A DNA stretch of 23,404 bases, from assembly GCA_002353205.1 (NCBI GenBank), contig DEJE01000039.1, forward strand, positions 1 through 23,404. Reading direction: 5' to 3'. The translations under genes were made by a program, and so were the position numbers. Each line of letters opens with the position of its first letter. Positions within the stretch are counted from its first letter, which is position 1. Positions 1-7,502 of the stretch are shown in pieces. Origin of the DNA: Prevotella sp. UBA2756. GTDB taxonomy: Bacteria > Bacteroidota > Bacteroidia > Bacteroidales > Bacteroidaceae. Under the pieces are notes generated by a model. It was not told the origin of the DNA. It made no database searches and saw only the letters and a program-made list of their open reading frames with translations.

Positions 1-14
1 TTGCTTATCTATTC

Positions 15-1952
15 TTACTTCACTTCCTCAAAATCAGCATCCTGAATGTTTTCATTCGGGTCGTTGGTCTGGGCCTGCTGACCGCCTTGGTACTGCTGAC
101 CGCCTGTCTGTCCGCCGTTGAAACCGGCGCCGGGACCTGCTTGCTGACCGCCTGCCTGCTGATACATCTTTGCACTGGCGGCCTGCATCACCTGGTTGAG
201 GTTGTTGATGGCGTTGTCGATGGCAGCAACGTCGCCGCTCTTGTGGGCGTCTTTCAGCTGCTGGACGGCCTGCTCCACGTTGGCCTTGTCGGCACCGAGC
301 TTGTCGCCGTTCTCCTGGAGGAAGGTCTCGGTCTGGAAGATCATCGAGTCGGCCTGGTTCATCTTGTCGATGCGCTCGCGCTCACGCTTATCGTTCTCGG
401 CGTTCTGCTCGGCCTCGGCCTTCATGCGGTTGATCTCATCCTGCGACAGACCGCTGCTGGCCTCGATACGGATGGCCTGCTCCTTGCCGGTGGCCTTATC
501 CTTGGCGCTGACCTTCAGGATACCGTTGGCGTCGATATCGAAGGTTACCTCAATCTGAGGAATACCGCGGCGTGCGGGAGCGATGCCGGTGAGGTTGAAC
601 TGACCGATCGACTTGTTCTGTGCGGCCATCGGACGCTCGCCTTGCAGCACGTGGATGGTCACCTCGGTCTGGTTGTCGGCAGCCGTTGAGAACGTCTCGC
701 TCTTCTTGCACGGGATGGTCGTGTTGGCTTCAATCAGCTTGGTCATCACGCCACCGAGGGTCTCGATACCCAGTGTCAGCGGTGTCACGTCGAGCAGCAC
801 GATGTCGCCCACGCCGCCTTCCTTGTTCAGGATGGCACCCTGAATAGATGCACCTACAGCCACCACTTCGTCGGGGTTCACACCCTTCGACGGTTCCTTG
901 CCGAAGTAGTTCTTCACCAGTGTCTGCACGGCAGGAATACGGCTCGAACCACCCACGAGGATTACTTCGTCGATCTCAGATGTCGAGAGCTTGGCATCAG
1001 CCATAGCCTTCTGACACGGAGCCAGACAAGCCTGAATGAGGTCGTGAGCCAGCTGTTCGAACTTAGCACGAGTCAGTGTCTTCACCAAGTGCTTCGGCAC
1101 GCCGCCTACCGGCATGATGTACGGCAGGTTGATTTCAGTGCTTGTAGACGACGACAGCTCAATCTTGGCCTTCTCGGCAGCCTCCTTCAGACGCTGCATG
1201 GCCATCGGGTCTGCCTTCAGGTCAGCACCCTCGTCGTTCTTGAACTCCTGCACCAGCCAGTCGATGATCACCTGGTCGAAGTCATCACCACCGAGGTGAG
1301 TGTCACCGTTTGTCGAGAGCACCTCGAACACGCCGCCGCCGAACTCCAGGATAGAGATATCGAACGTACCGCCACCGAGGTCGAACACGGCAATCTTCAT
1401 GTCCTTGTTGGCCTTGTCCACACCGTAAGCCAGTGCAGCAGCCGTCGGCTCATTGACGATACGGCGCACGTTCAGACCAGCAATCTGGCCGGCTTCCTTC
1501 GTTGCCTGACGCTGAGAGTCAGAGAAGTATGCAGGCACGGTGATGACGGCGTCGGTCACTTCCTGTCCGAGATAGTCCTCAGCGGTCTTCTTCATCTTCT
1601 GCAGAATCATGGCCGAGATTTCCTGCGGAGTGTACTTGCGGCCCTCGATGTCAACGCGCGGATAGCCGTTCTCGTTGACAACATTATAAGGTACGCGCGA
1701 GATTTCCTTTTCGGTCTGCTGCCAATTCTCACCCATGAAACGCTTGATAGAGTACACGGTGTTCTTCGGGTTGGTGATAGCCTGACGCTTTGCCGGGTCA
1801 CCAATCTTGCGTTCGCCGCCCTGTACGAAGCCTACCACCGACGGAGTGGTGCGCTTTCCTTCACTGTTTGCGATTACTACCGGCTCGTTACCTTCGAAAA
1901 CGGCAACGCAGCTGTTTGTAGTTCCTAAGTCAATACCAATTACTTTTCCCAT
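15..1952 (-). CDS. dnaK: Chaperone protein DnaK (Hsp70)
   Basis: This is a cytoplasmic Hsp70 chaperone that binds exposed hydrophobic peptide segments in an ATP-driven cycle, normally with DnaJ and GrpE. The 645-residue product has the phosphate-binding signature GIDLGTTNS near the N-terminus, the second Hsp70 signature FDLGGGTFD near residue 200, and the third, ILVGGSSRIP, near 345. A substrate-binding domain follows (DVTPLTLGIETLGG), then a helical lid, a Gly/Gln-rich linker and the usual acidic end DADFEEVK. Length is normal for DnaK. The open frame extends 13 codons upstream, but the start at 1952 (MGKVIGIDLG) matches the family. No dnaJ or grpE lies in view, and no CIRCE element was found upstream. 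Identification is very secure. Confidence 0.98.
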   Translation of the reverse strand: MGKVIGIDLGTTNSCVAVFEGNEPVVIANSEGKRTTPSVVGFVQGGERKIGDPAKRQAITNPKNTVYSIKRFMGENWQQTEKEISRVPYNVVNENGYPRVDIEGRKYTPQEISAMILQKMKKTAEDYLGQEVTDAVITVPAYFSDSQRQATKEAGQIAGLNVRRIVNEPTAAALAYGVDKANKDMKIAVFDLGGGTFDISILEFGGGVFEVLSTNGDTHLGGDDFDQVIIDWLVQEFKNDEGADLKADPMAMQRLKEAAEKAKIELSSSTSTEINLPYIMPVGGVPKHLVKTLTRAKFEQLAHDLIQACLAPCQKAMADAKLSTSEIDEVILVGGSSRIPAVQTLVKNYFGKEPSKGVNPDEVVAVGASIQGAILNKEGGVGDIVLLDVTPLTLGIETLGGVMTKLIEANTTIPCKKSETFSTAADNQTEVTIHVLQGERPMAAQNKSIGQFNLTGIAPARRGIPQIEVTFDIDANGILKVSAKDKATGKEQAIRIEASSGLSQDEINRMKAEAEQNAENDKRERERIDKMNQADSMIFQTETFLQENGDKLGADKANVEQAVQQLKDAHKSGDVAAIDNAINNLNQVMQAASAKMYQQAGGQQAGPGAGFNGGQTGGQQYQGGQQAQTNDPNENIQDADFEEVK

Positions 1953-2109
1953 AGTTGTATTTATTTTATTTGTTTTTACTTGTTTTGCCAACTCTCTTGG
2001 GGAGAGCCAGACCTTTCAATTACTCTCACTCGACTACACAAGTAGCCGACAACAGATTAACAAAACGTGTGCCAAATGGGAATCAGTAGGTGGTATACTG
2101 ACAGAGATA

Positions 2110-2122
2110 TGACATATTGTCA
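2110..2122. promoter_or_regulatory. Candidate operator: TGACA-TAT-TGTCA inverted repeat
   Basis: The sequence TGACATATTGTCA has perfect 5-bp arms around a 3-bp centre. It lies about 160 bp upstream of the dnaK start and 135 bp upstream of the promoter of the divergent gene. It is not the CIRCE element. Such a short symmetric site could bind a dimeric regulator but could also arise by chance. Confidence 0.25.
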
Positions 2123-2219
2123 CGTCCTTTCCGACTTCTTCATCTTTCGTCTGCGCTTGCCATCCGTGCTGAAAGGAATAGGGGAGACATCACATTTGAT
2201 AACAAAAAAAACGCTTTTC

Positions 2220-2252
2220 TTTCGCTCGTTCGCGTAATTATTCGTATCTTTG
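2220..2252 (+). promoter_or_regulatory. Bacteroidetes-type promoter for the EEP-family gene
   Basis: A TATCTTTG box at 2245-2252 matches the Bacteroidetes -7 consensus TAnnTTTG and lies 25 bp before the chosen start codon at 2277. The -33 element is weak: only a TTTC-like match about 21 bp upstream. The distance to the start codon suggests a short leader. Confidence 0.6.
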
Positions 2253-2276
2253 CACCAAATCAAACTATTGGGAATT

Positions 2277-3326
2277 ATGAAGAAACAGAACCTGATCCTT
2301 GTATTCTTCCTGATTGGCCTCGCCCTGCCCTCGTCGGCGCAGAAGAAATTCTCCGTCTACGCTATCGGCTTCTACAACCAGGAAAACCTTTTCGACACCT
2401 GTCACGACGAAGGAAAGAACGACTACGAGTATCTTCCCACTGGCACCAACCGCTGGGATGCCCGCAAGTACGAGAACAAGCTGCGCAACATGGCGCGCGC
2501 GCTCGCCGACATGGGCACCGACAAGCTGCCGGGCCTGGGCTGCTCCATCATCGGACTGTCGGAGGTGGAGAACGCCCGTGCCCTCGACGACCTGATAGCC
2601 CAGGAGCCCCTTCGCGCGCGTAATATGAAATATGTGCATGTGGAAGGTCCCGACCGCCGCGGTGTCGACTGCGCCATGCTCTACAATCCCGCCCTGTTCA
2701 AGGTCGAGGACGTCACCCTCTATCCCTACGTTCAGGAGCTGCAGACCGACAGCGCCTTCTACACCCGAGGCTTCCTCACCGTGAAGGGCACGCTGGCAGG
2801 CGAGCTCGTCACCGTCATCGTGTGCCACTGGCCCAGCCGATTCTCCTCATCCTACTATCGCGAGAGCGCCGCCCGCCAGGTGCGCGTCATCAAGGATCGT
2901 CTGCTCAGCGAGAACCCCGACAACAAGATCTTCGTCATGGGCGACCTCAACGACGACCCGACCAACAAGAGTCTCACCGAGGGCCTGAGCGCCAAGAGCG
3001 AAATCAAGAAGACGGGCGAGGGCGACATGTACAACCCCTGGTACAACTACTTGGTGAAGCAAGGCACGGGAACGCTGCAGTACGACGGTGCCTGGAACCT
3101 CTTCGACCAGATCCTGATGACGCCCAACCTCCTCGACCGCAAGGGCACGAAGGACTACTCGAAGCTCACCTACCTGAACAGCCAGATCTTCCGCCGCGAC
3201 TATCTCTTCCAGACCGACGGCAAATACAAGGGCAACCCCCTGCGCACCTTCGCCGGAGGCGTGTGGCTCAACGGTTTCAGCGACCACCTGCCCGTCGTCG
3301 TCTACCTCGTCAAGGAGCAGAAATAA
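2277..3326 (+). CDS. Secreted endonuclease/exonuclease/phosphatase-family protein
   Basis: This 349-residue protein belongs to the metal-dependent EEP superfamily (DNase I, exonuclease III and phosphodiesterase fold). Residues 1-21 form a signal peptide (basic MKKQN, hydrophobic core, cleavage near SSA-Q), so it acts outside the cytoplasm. Fold landmarks appear in order: NQEN at 34-37 and SEVEN at 95-99 (metal-binding Glu), RRGVD at 127-131, CHWPSR at 183-188 with the catalytic-type His, GDLNDDP at 222-228 (Asp/Asn pair), and SDHLPV at 335-340 (terminal Asp-His). The active site is therefore complete. The frame could start nine codons earlier at 2250, but that would overlap the promoter and remove the N-terminal position of the signal peptide. 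The substrate (nucleic acid or phosphoester) cannot be read from sequence. It precedes udk by 75 bp and may be co-transcribed with it. Confidence 0.9.
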   Translation: MKKQNLILVFFLIGLALPSSAQKKFSVYAIGFYNQENLFDTCHDEGKNDYEYLPTGTNRWDARKYENKLRNMARALADMGTDKLPGLGCSIIGLSEVENARALDDLIAQEPLRARNMKYVHVEGPDRRGVDCAMLYNPALFKVEDVTLYPYVQELQTDSAFYTRGFLTVKGTLAGELVTVIVCHWPSRFSSSYYRESAARQVRVIKDRLLSENPDNKIFVMGDLNDDPTNKSLTEGLSAKSEIKKTGEGDMYNPWYNYLVKQGTGTLQYDGAWNLFDQILMTPNLLDRKGTKDYSKLTYLNSQIFRRDYLFQTDGKYKGNPLRTFAGGVWLNGFSDHLPVVVYLVKEQK

Positions 3327-3401
3327 TCACCGCGGGGCAGCAGTCCCGACTATCCCAAACAGTGTTTTAACGATCGCTAAGAAAAGTAACAACATATCGA
3401 C

Positions 3402-4055
3402 ATGACAATCATTGGAATCGCCGGAGGAACAGGTTCCGGCAAGACGACCGTCGTCAGGAAAATCGTCGAGGCCCTGCCGCCTCACTGTGTGGCCGTGGTG
3501 CCGCTCGACTCCTACTACAACGACACGTCTGACATGACGCCCGAGGAGCGCAAGCTCATCAACTTCGACCACCCCGACGCCTTCGACTGGAAGCTGCTCC
3601 ACAAGCAGATAGCACAGCTGAAGCGCGGCGAGGCCATCGAGCAACCCACCTATAGCTACATCATCAGCAACCGACTGCCCGAGACGGTCCACGTGGAGCC
3701 CAAGCCCGTCATCATCATCGAGGGCATCATGACGCTCGTCGACCGCAAGCTGCGCAGCATGATGGACCTGAAGATCTTCGTCGATACCGACTCCGACGAG
3801 CGACTCATCCGCAACATCCTGCGCGACGTCGTGGAGCGCGGCCGCACCGTCGACATGGTCCTCAACCGATATCTCGACGTCCTCAAGCCCATGCACGAGC
3901 AGTTCATCGAGCCTACGAAGAAGTATGCCGACATCATCATCCCCCAGGGCGGCGAGAACCTCAAGGGCATCGGCATCCTGTGCAAGTACATCGAGGGGCT
4001 GGCCATCTCTGAAGGGCTCACCAAGCCCGCCGGCCTGGACACGGCGAAGCAATAG
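3402..4055 (+). CDS. udk: Uridine kinase
   Basis: Uridine kinase phosphorylates uridine and cytidine to UMP and CMP in pyrimidine salvage, in the cytoplasm. The 217-residue product has a Walker A loop GGTGSGKT at residues 8-15 directly after the first beta strand, then LDSYYND and NFDHPDAFDW, which match the Udk substrate-binding region. The IIIEGIM strand and the RLIRNILRD lid segment (RxxRD type) follow. Its length is typical of bacterial Udk, unlike the longer TGS-domain nucleoside kinases of some Bacteroidales. The start at 3402 places the P-loop correctly. It is followed 33 bp later by tsaE on the same strand, so the two are probably one transcript. Confidence 0.95.
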   Translation: MTIIGIAGGTGSGKTTVVRKIVEALPPHCVAVVPLDSYYNDTSDMTPEERKLINFDHPDAFDWKLLHKQIAQLKRGEAIEQPTYSYIISNRLPETVHVEPKPVIIIEGIMTLVDRKLRSMMDLKIFVDTDSDERLIRNILRDVVERGRTVDMVLNRYLDVLKPMHEQFIEPTKKYADIIIPQGGENLKGIGILCKYIEGLAISEGLTKPAGLDTAKQ

Positions 4056-4088
4056 TCTGCAGCAGCAAATCAACGACAGTCAAGCATC

Positions 4089-4520
4089 ATGGAAATCATC
4101 ATCGACAGCATCAACGACATCCGCGAGGCCGCGCGACAGTTCATCGCCGCCATGCCCTCGGGCAACGTCTTCGCCTTCTACGGCAAGATGGGGGCCGGAA
4201 AGACAACGTTCATCAAGGCGCTATGCGAAGAGCTGGGCGTGGAGGACGAGGTGACGTCGCCCACCTTCGCCATCGTCAACGAGTATGAGGGTGGCGCGGT
4301 CTGCCCCACTCCACTCATCTATCACTTCGACTTCTACCGCATCAAGCGACTGGAAGAAGCCTACGATATCGGTTTCGACGACTATGTGGACAGCGGGAAC
4401 CTCTGCTTCATCGAGTGGCCCGAGCTCATCGAAGACCTGCTCCCCGAGGATGCCACGCGCGTCAGCATCGAGGAAACGGCCGACGGCCGACGCCGCGTCA
4501 GCTTCCGGCAGACAGAATAA
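4089..4520 (+). CDS. tsaE: tRNA threonylcarbamoyladenosine biosynthesis ATPase TsaE
   Basis: TsaE (YjeE) is the small ATPase that works with TsaB and TsaD to form N6-threonylcarbamoyladenosine at position 37 of ANN-decoding tRNAs. The 143-residue protein shows the P-loop GKMGAGKTT at 32-40, the switch-like TSPTF at 56-60, YHFDFYRI at 78-85 and IEWPE at 108-112, all diagnostic of the family. Length is normal. The last codons and the TAA stop lie in a GACAGAATAAC sequence, the core of a repeat that recurs just downstream, so the gene end seems to have been shaped by the repeat. A strong terminator follows about 135 bp later. Confidence 0.95.
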   Translation: MEIIIDSINDIREAARQFIAAMPSGNVFAFYGKMGAGKTTFIKALCEELGVEDEVTSPTFAIVNEYEGGAVCPTPLIYHFDFYRIKRLEEAYDIGFDDYVDSGNLCFIEWPELIEDLLPEDATRVSIEETADGRRRVSFRQTE

Positions 4521-4595
4521 CGTTTTCTGAAGACAGAATAACAGAAGGACAAAGTTTTTTTCAGGACAGAATAACAGAAGGACATAAAAAAAAGA
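4511..4595. repeat. 33-nt-period repeat array A, overlapping the tsaE 3' end
   Basis: Two nearly identical units, GACAGAATAACAGAAGGACA at 4532-4551 and 4565-4584, stand exactly 33 nt apart, separated by a T-rich tract. A partial unit (GACAGAATAACG) at 4511-4522 contains the tsaE stop codon. The same unit recurs in array B at 7345-7399 with the same 33-nt spacing and orientation. The function is unknown. Confidence 0.85.
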
Positions 4596-4654
4596 ATATC
4601 ATAGTTCCATTCTTCAGGACATGAAGTGAAACAGTCAACAAACAGACAACACAC

Positions 4655-4696
4655 AAAAACGAGGATGTGCCCGCCGTTGGGCGCATCCTCGTTTTT
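4655..4696. terminator. Bidirectional intrinsic terminator between tsaE and the LRR gene
   Basis: AAAAACGAGGATG at 4655-4667 and CATCCTCGTTTTT at 4684-4696 are exact reverse complements. The inner TGCCC/GGGCG bases extend the stem (one G-T wobble) to a 6-nt loop GCCGTT. The A run on the left and T run on the right give a U tract on either strand. It can therefore end the rightward udk-tsaE transcript and the leftward LRR-gene transcript, whose stop codon is 25 bp away. Confidence 0.92.
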
Positions 4697-4720
4697 GCTT
4701 TCGTTGCAGAGGCGGCGGCG

Positions 4721-7216
4721 TTACTTCACCCACACCTTGCGGCCGTTGACGACGACCACGCCGCGGTAGTCCTTGCCCACGCGCTGGCCCTGCAGGTTGT
4801 AGCGCGGAGCGTCGGCGTCGGCCTCGGTCTCATCTGCCGTGGTAGCGGCGTCGATGCCGGTCACGAAGGAATTCTCGTCGTATTTGTGCCATCCGCTGGC
4901 ATCTTTATAGTAGGGCGTCCATTTCTTACTCTTGGCCAAGGCGAGCAGGTCGGCATTGAACTCGTTCTGCTCGTTGCCGGAAGCGCGGTCCTGCACGTAA
5001 ATATAACAATATTCGCTGCCTGCAACATTTAACACGGTCTGCATCGCACTTGCCGAGAGCTTGTTGTTTTGGCAATAGACTCTCGTCAGTGGCGAAACTT
5101 GACCACTCCTATTCACCTTCAGCGATGTCAGCTTGTTGTCATCACAATTCAATGATCGTATGATGGTACACTTTGACAGATCCAGCGAGGTCAGGTTGTT
5201 TGCCGAGCACGTTAGGTAAACAATCGCCACGTTTTTCGACAGGTCCAACGACGACAGACCATTATTGTTGCATGTCAACTCAGTAACATACGTGTTTTTC
5301 GATATATCGAGAGTAGAGAGCGAGTTATTACCACAGTCAAGAATATTGAGCTTAATGAATTTCTCTATACCTTTAAGACTGCTGATGCCCTTGTTGTTGA
5401 CATTGATGTTAGTGATGCCGAGCATCTCTTTATACGAAATCCACGAGTTGCTGCCATAGGACTGGCTCTTCAGGTAGTTTTGGAATTTGGCGTCGGGGAA
5501 ATTGGATGAGCTGATTTCTATCATATCGTCGTTGACATCGTGCCAAGTTCCGTTATAAGAGACTTTCACTGTCCACCCCTTGTTCAGCCAAGCATCCACT
5601 GTGCCACTGGAGACTCCTATATGATTCTCGTCCGAGTCGTCGAAAGCGTAGAGCAGCCAAATCGTACCTTTACGTGATACTAGCGACAGATTAGACAGAT
5701 CAAATGAACTGATTTTATTGCGGTAACAATAAATGTGTTCCAAATAGAAAGAGTTCACTGAGAGTTTGGTCAGTTGGTTGTTTTGGCAATCCAATTCTTC
5801 CAGTGCCGTGCAGTCTGTAATGTTGAGCGTGGTCAGTTTGTTACTGCTGCAATCCAGTTTTGTCAGTGCCGTGCAGCCAGAAACGTTGAGCGAGGTCAGT
5901 TTGTTACTGCTGCAATGCAGTTTCGTCAGTGCCGTGCAGCCAGAAACGTTGAGCGAGGTCATTGTACCCGCAGAGCTCCAGCAATAAACTGTTTTAAGTT
6001 TCGTCATACCGCTGAGGTCCAGCGATTGTATTTTGTTCATCGAGCAGTCGAGATACTCAAGATTCATGTTTAATTCCGCCGAAAGATTGGATAGCACTGC
6101 AGGAGCCTCTTCGAGTTGATTCATCATGCAATCCAGATACGTCAGTTGAGGCGTGATCGTGTTGATTTTTGTGATATTGTTATATTGACATTTCAGCGTC
6201 TTCAGATTATTATGGGAGAGTGAAAAGTTTCCAGACAGACTATTATGGCTGCAATCGAGTTCCTCCAACTTGGGGAGTTTATCAATGCCGGTCAAATCTT
6301 TGATTCCACAATAACTGAGATCCATCCTCTTACGGGCATAGCGCTCGCCAATGGTGAGATAGCCGTCGCCGTTCTTGTCGACATTTGAACTGATATACGA
6401 CCGGAAGTTATCGTCGGGGAAGTTGGTGCTGTTCACCTGCAGCGCCTTGGTGGTGAACTTGATGGCTCCCTTGTAGCCGTCGGGAGAGCTGCTGGTCACG
6501 ATGGCATCCTTTGTGCTGCTATACTCCGCCCCCGTAGGATAAGAGATCATCATATCATCATCCAATAAGAAGTTCGCCAGGTTGTTCACCGTTACGGCCG
6601 AGTTGTTGCCGGTGAATGTCACCGTGGAAGCACCACTTATATACAAGAAGTTCAGCTTGCCCACACAACCTGTTTTTCCCGACACCTTCAGTTTGGAGTC
6701 GTAGATTTCCACCTTGCCGTTGTTATTGTCGCTCATGATGCCCAGCTTGGTCGTGGACGTGATGATCATGTCGGCATTCAGGATGGTGATGGTGCACCCG
6801 TTGGCCGTGAGGCCGTCGCTCCTGCTGGTGTAGAGGGTTACCTTCCCGCCGTTGGCGCACTTCAGCGTGGTATTCTTCGCGCAGAGGATGGGCGAGGCAT
6901 CGTGTGCATCGAGCTCCACTTCGCCCTCGAAGACCACCTTCAGGCCTTCGTTATTGTCGTTGGTGATGCCGCGGTTCGAGTCGCCCGTGCGCGTGATGGT
7001 GACGTTCTTCAGCGTCAGCGTGTTCGTACTGGGCACGTAGGTGATGCTTCCCCCTGAGCCCACTTTGATGCGGTCGCTCGGTATGGCCCCGACGATGTTC
7101 TGGTAGTTGCTGGAGGTAATCTCCTCACCACCTACATAGAAGCCATAGCTGCCTGCCATTACCCTCGTCACTGCTGCGAGCATGAGGGTCATGATGAATA
7201 AGATTCTTGTCTTCAT
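4721..7216 (-). CDS. Secreted leucine-rich-repeat protein with EF-hand-like module
   Basis: This 831-residue exported protein has a signal peptide at 1-21 (cleavage near VMA-G). Residues 22-255 form a Thr/Asn-rich, beta-repeat-like region. At 264-291 a module NFPDDNFRSY ends in the EF-hand-type loop DKNGDGYLTIGE (280-291), with ligands at loop positions 1, 3, 5, 7, 9 and 12. LRRs of the form LxxLxCxxNxL fill 296-505. A second NFPDAKFQNY module at 572 leads to more LRRs (600-722). The end, YNLQGQRV (806-813) to VNGRKVWVK, resembles C-terminal tails of exported Prevotella proteins, which may serve type IX secretion or surface attachment. Three LRRs at 418-482 are near copies. The gene is more AT-rich than its neighbours and flanked by matching repeat arrays. 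The ligand is unknown; adhesion or host interaction is inference. Confidence 0.88.
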   Translation of the reverse strand: MKTRILFIMTLMLAAVTRVMAGSYGFYVGGEEITSSNYQNIVGAIPSDRIKVGSGGSITYVPSTNTLTLKNVTITRTGDSNRGITNDNNEGLKVVFEGEVELDAHDASPILCAKNTTLKCANGGKVTLYTSRSDGLTANGCTITILNADMIITSTTKLGIMSDNNNGKVEIYDSKLKVSGKTGCVGKLNFLYISGASTVTFTGNNSAVTVNNLANFLLDDDMMISYPTGAEYSSTKDAIVTSSSPDGYKGAIKFTTKALQVNSTNFPDDNFRSYISSNVDKNGDGYLTIGERYARKRMDLSYCGIKDLTGIDKLPKLEELDCSHNSLSGNFSLSHNNLKTLKCQYNNITKINTITPQLTYLDCMMNQLEEAPAVLSNLSAELNMNLEYLDCSMNKIQSLDLSGMTKLKTVYCWSSAGTMTSLNVSGCTALTKLHCSSNKLTSLNVSGCTALTKLDCSSNKLTTLNITDCTALEELDCQNNQLTKLSVNSFYLEHIYCYRNKISSFDLSNLSLVSRKGTIWLLYAFDDSDENHIGVSSGTVDAWLNKGWTVKVSYNGTWHDVNDDMIEISSSNFPDAKFQNYLKSQSYGSNSWISYKEMLGITNINVNNKGISSLKGIEKFIKLNILDCGNNSLSTLDISKNTYVTELTCNNNGLSSLDLSKNVAIVYLTCSANNLTSLDLSKCTIIRSLNCDDNKLTSLKVNRSGQVSPLTRVYCQNNKLSASAMQTVLNVAGSEYCYIYVQDRASGNEQNEFNADLLALAKSKKWTPYYKDASGWHKYDENSFVTGIDAATTADETEADADAPRYNLQGQRVGKDYRGVVVVNGRKVWVK
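5801..5960 (-). repeat. 63-nt tandem repeat inside the LRR gene
   Basis: The 13-mer CAGTGCCGTGCAG starts at 5801, 5864 and 5927, giving an exact 63-nt period (21 codons). The units encode LRRs such as LTKLHCSSNKL and LTKLDCSSNKL separated by SLNVSGCTA. The two rightmost units differ at only a few bases, so duplication looks recent. Gain or loss of a unit would keep the reading frame. Confidence 0.85.
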
Positions 7217-7250
7217 ATCGTTGTTGGTTTTTAGTTATTATAATCCGATG

Positions 7251-7258
7251 CAAAGATA
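7251..7258 (-). promoter_or_regulatory. Promoter -7 box for the LRR gene
   Basis: CAAAGATA on the plus strand reads TATCTTTG on the minus strand, a match to the Bacteroidetes -7 consensus, about 35 bp before the LRR-gene start codon. No TTTG -33 element is present at the usual 19-bp spacing. That position is instead next to a TGTTAACGC motif (7269-7277), which could suit an activator-dependent promoter. Confidence 0.6.
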
Positions 7259-7268
7259 CGAATAATTT

Positions 7269-7308
7269 TGTTAACGCGTGTTATCCACTTTTTAAAGATT
7301 GTTAACGC
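7269..7308. promoter_or_regulatory. Paired TGTTAACGC motifs upstream of the LRR gene
   Basis: TGTTAACGC occurs at 7269-7277 and again at 7300-7308, 31 bp apart, close to three helical turns. Each contains the palindrome GTTAAC. The pair lies immediately upstream of the -7 box of the LRR gene, where an activator or repressor could bind two sites on one face of the DNA. A TTATCCAC sequence resembling a DnaA box lies between them. Confidence 0.35.
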
Positions 7309-7342
7309 ATCGACATTTTTAAGCATACATAATAACTTTATC

Positions 7343-7400
7343 AAGACATAATAACAGATGGACATGTTTTTTTTGAAGACAGAATAACAGAAGGACAAAC
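7343..7400. repeat. 33-nt-period repeat array B, upstream of the LRR gene
   Basis: Units GACATAATAACAGATGGACA (7345-7364) and GACAGAATAACAGAAGGACA (7378-7397) lie exactly 33 nt apart with a run of eight T between them. They match array A at 4532-4584 in sequence, spacing, poly-T position and orientation. The two arrays bracket the LRR gene as direct repeats about 2.8 kb apart. Confidence 0.85.
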
Positions 7401-7415
7401 GCGGGGTGCCGCGCC

Positions 7416-7495
7416 GTTATTCCGTTTTCCCGGTATCCCGTTATTTCGGTATTCCGTTATTCCGTAATTCCGATATCCCGTTATTCCGTCATCCC
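7416..7495. repeat. Octanucleotide tandem repeat, 10 units of about GTTATTCC
   Basis: Ten consecutive 8-nt units fit the pattern GTTATTCC with substitutions at a few positions, for example GTTTTCCC, GGTATCCC, GTTATTTC, GTAATTCC and GTCATCCC, with no length change. The exact phase over 80 nt shows a true tandem array that has since drifted by point mutation. Confidence 0.85.
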
Positions 7496-7502
7496 GGCAA
7501 GA

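Larger units (their letters stand above)
1953..2276. other. Divergent intergenic region between dnaK and the EEP-family gene
   Basis: This gene-free stretch of 324 bases separates two divergent genes. It holds the promoter of the rightward gene near its right end, a small inverted repeat at 2110-2122 and a short CTCTC/GAGAG hairpin at 1992-2006 in the presumed dnaK leader. I found no TAnnTTTG-type promoter facing dnaK, so dnaK may use a different promoter class or a diverged one. No convincing small gene was seen. Confidence 0.6.

Noticed and set aside
1953..2276. CIRCE/HrcA operator upstream of dnaK
   Set aside because: No TTAGCACTC-N9-GAGTGCTAA-like sequence is present.
3327..3401. Terminator between the EEP gene and udk
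   Set aside because: CGGG/CCCG around an 8-nt loop gives only a 4-bp stem with no T run after it.
4721..7216. Transposon carrying the LRR gene
   Set aside because: The flanking arrays are direct, short and internally repeated; there are no terminal inverted repeats, transposase or clear target-site duplication. A cassette origin remains only a hypothesis.
7269..7308. Replication origin with DnaA box
   Set aside because: Only one TTATCCAC-like 8-mer is present, with no cluster of boxes and no dnaA or dnaN nearby.
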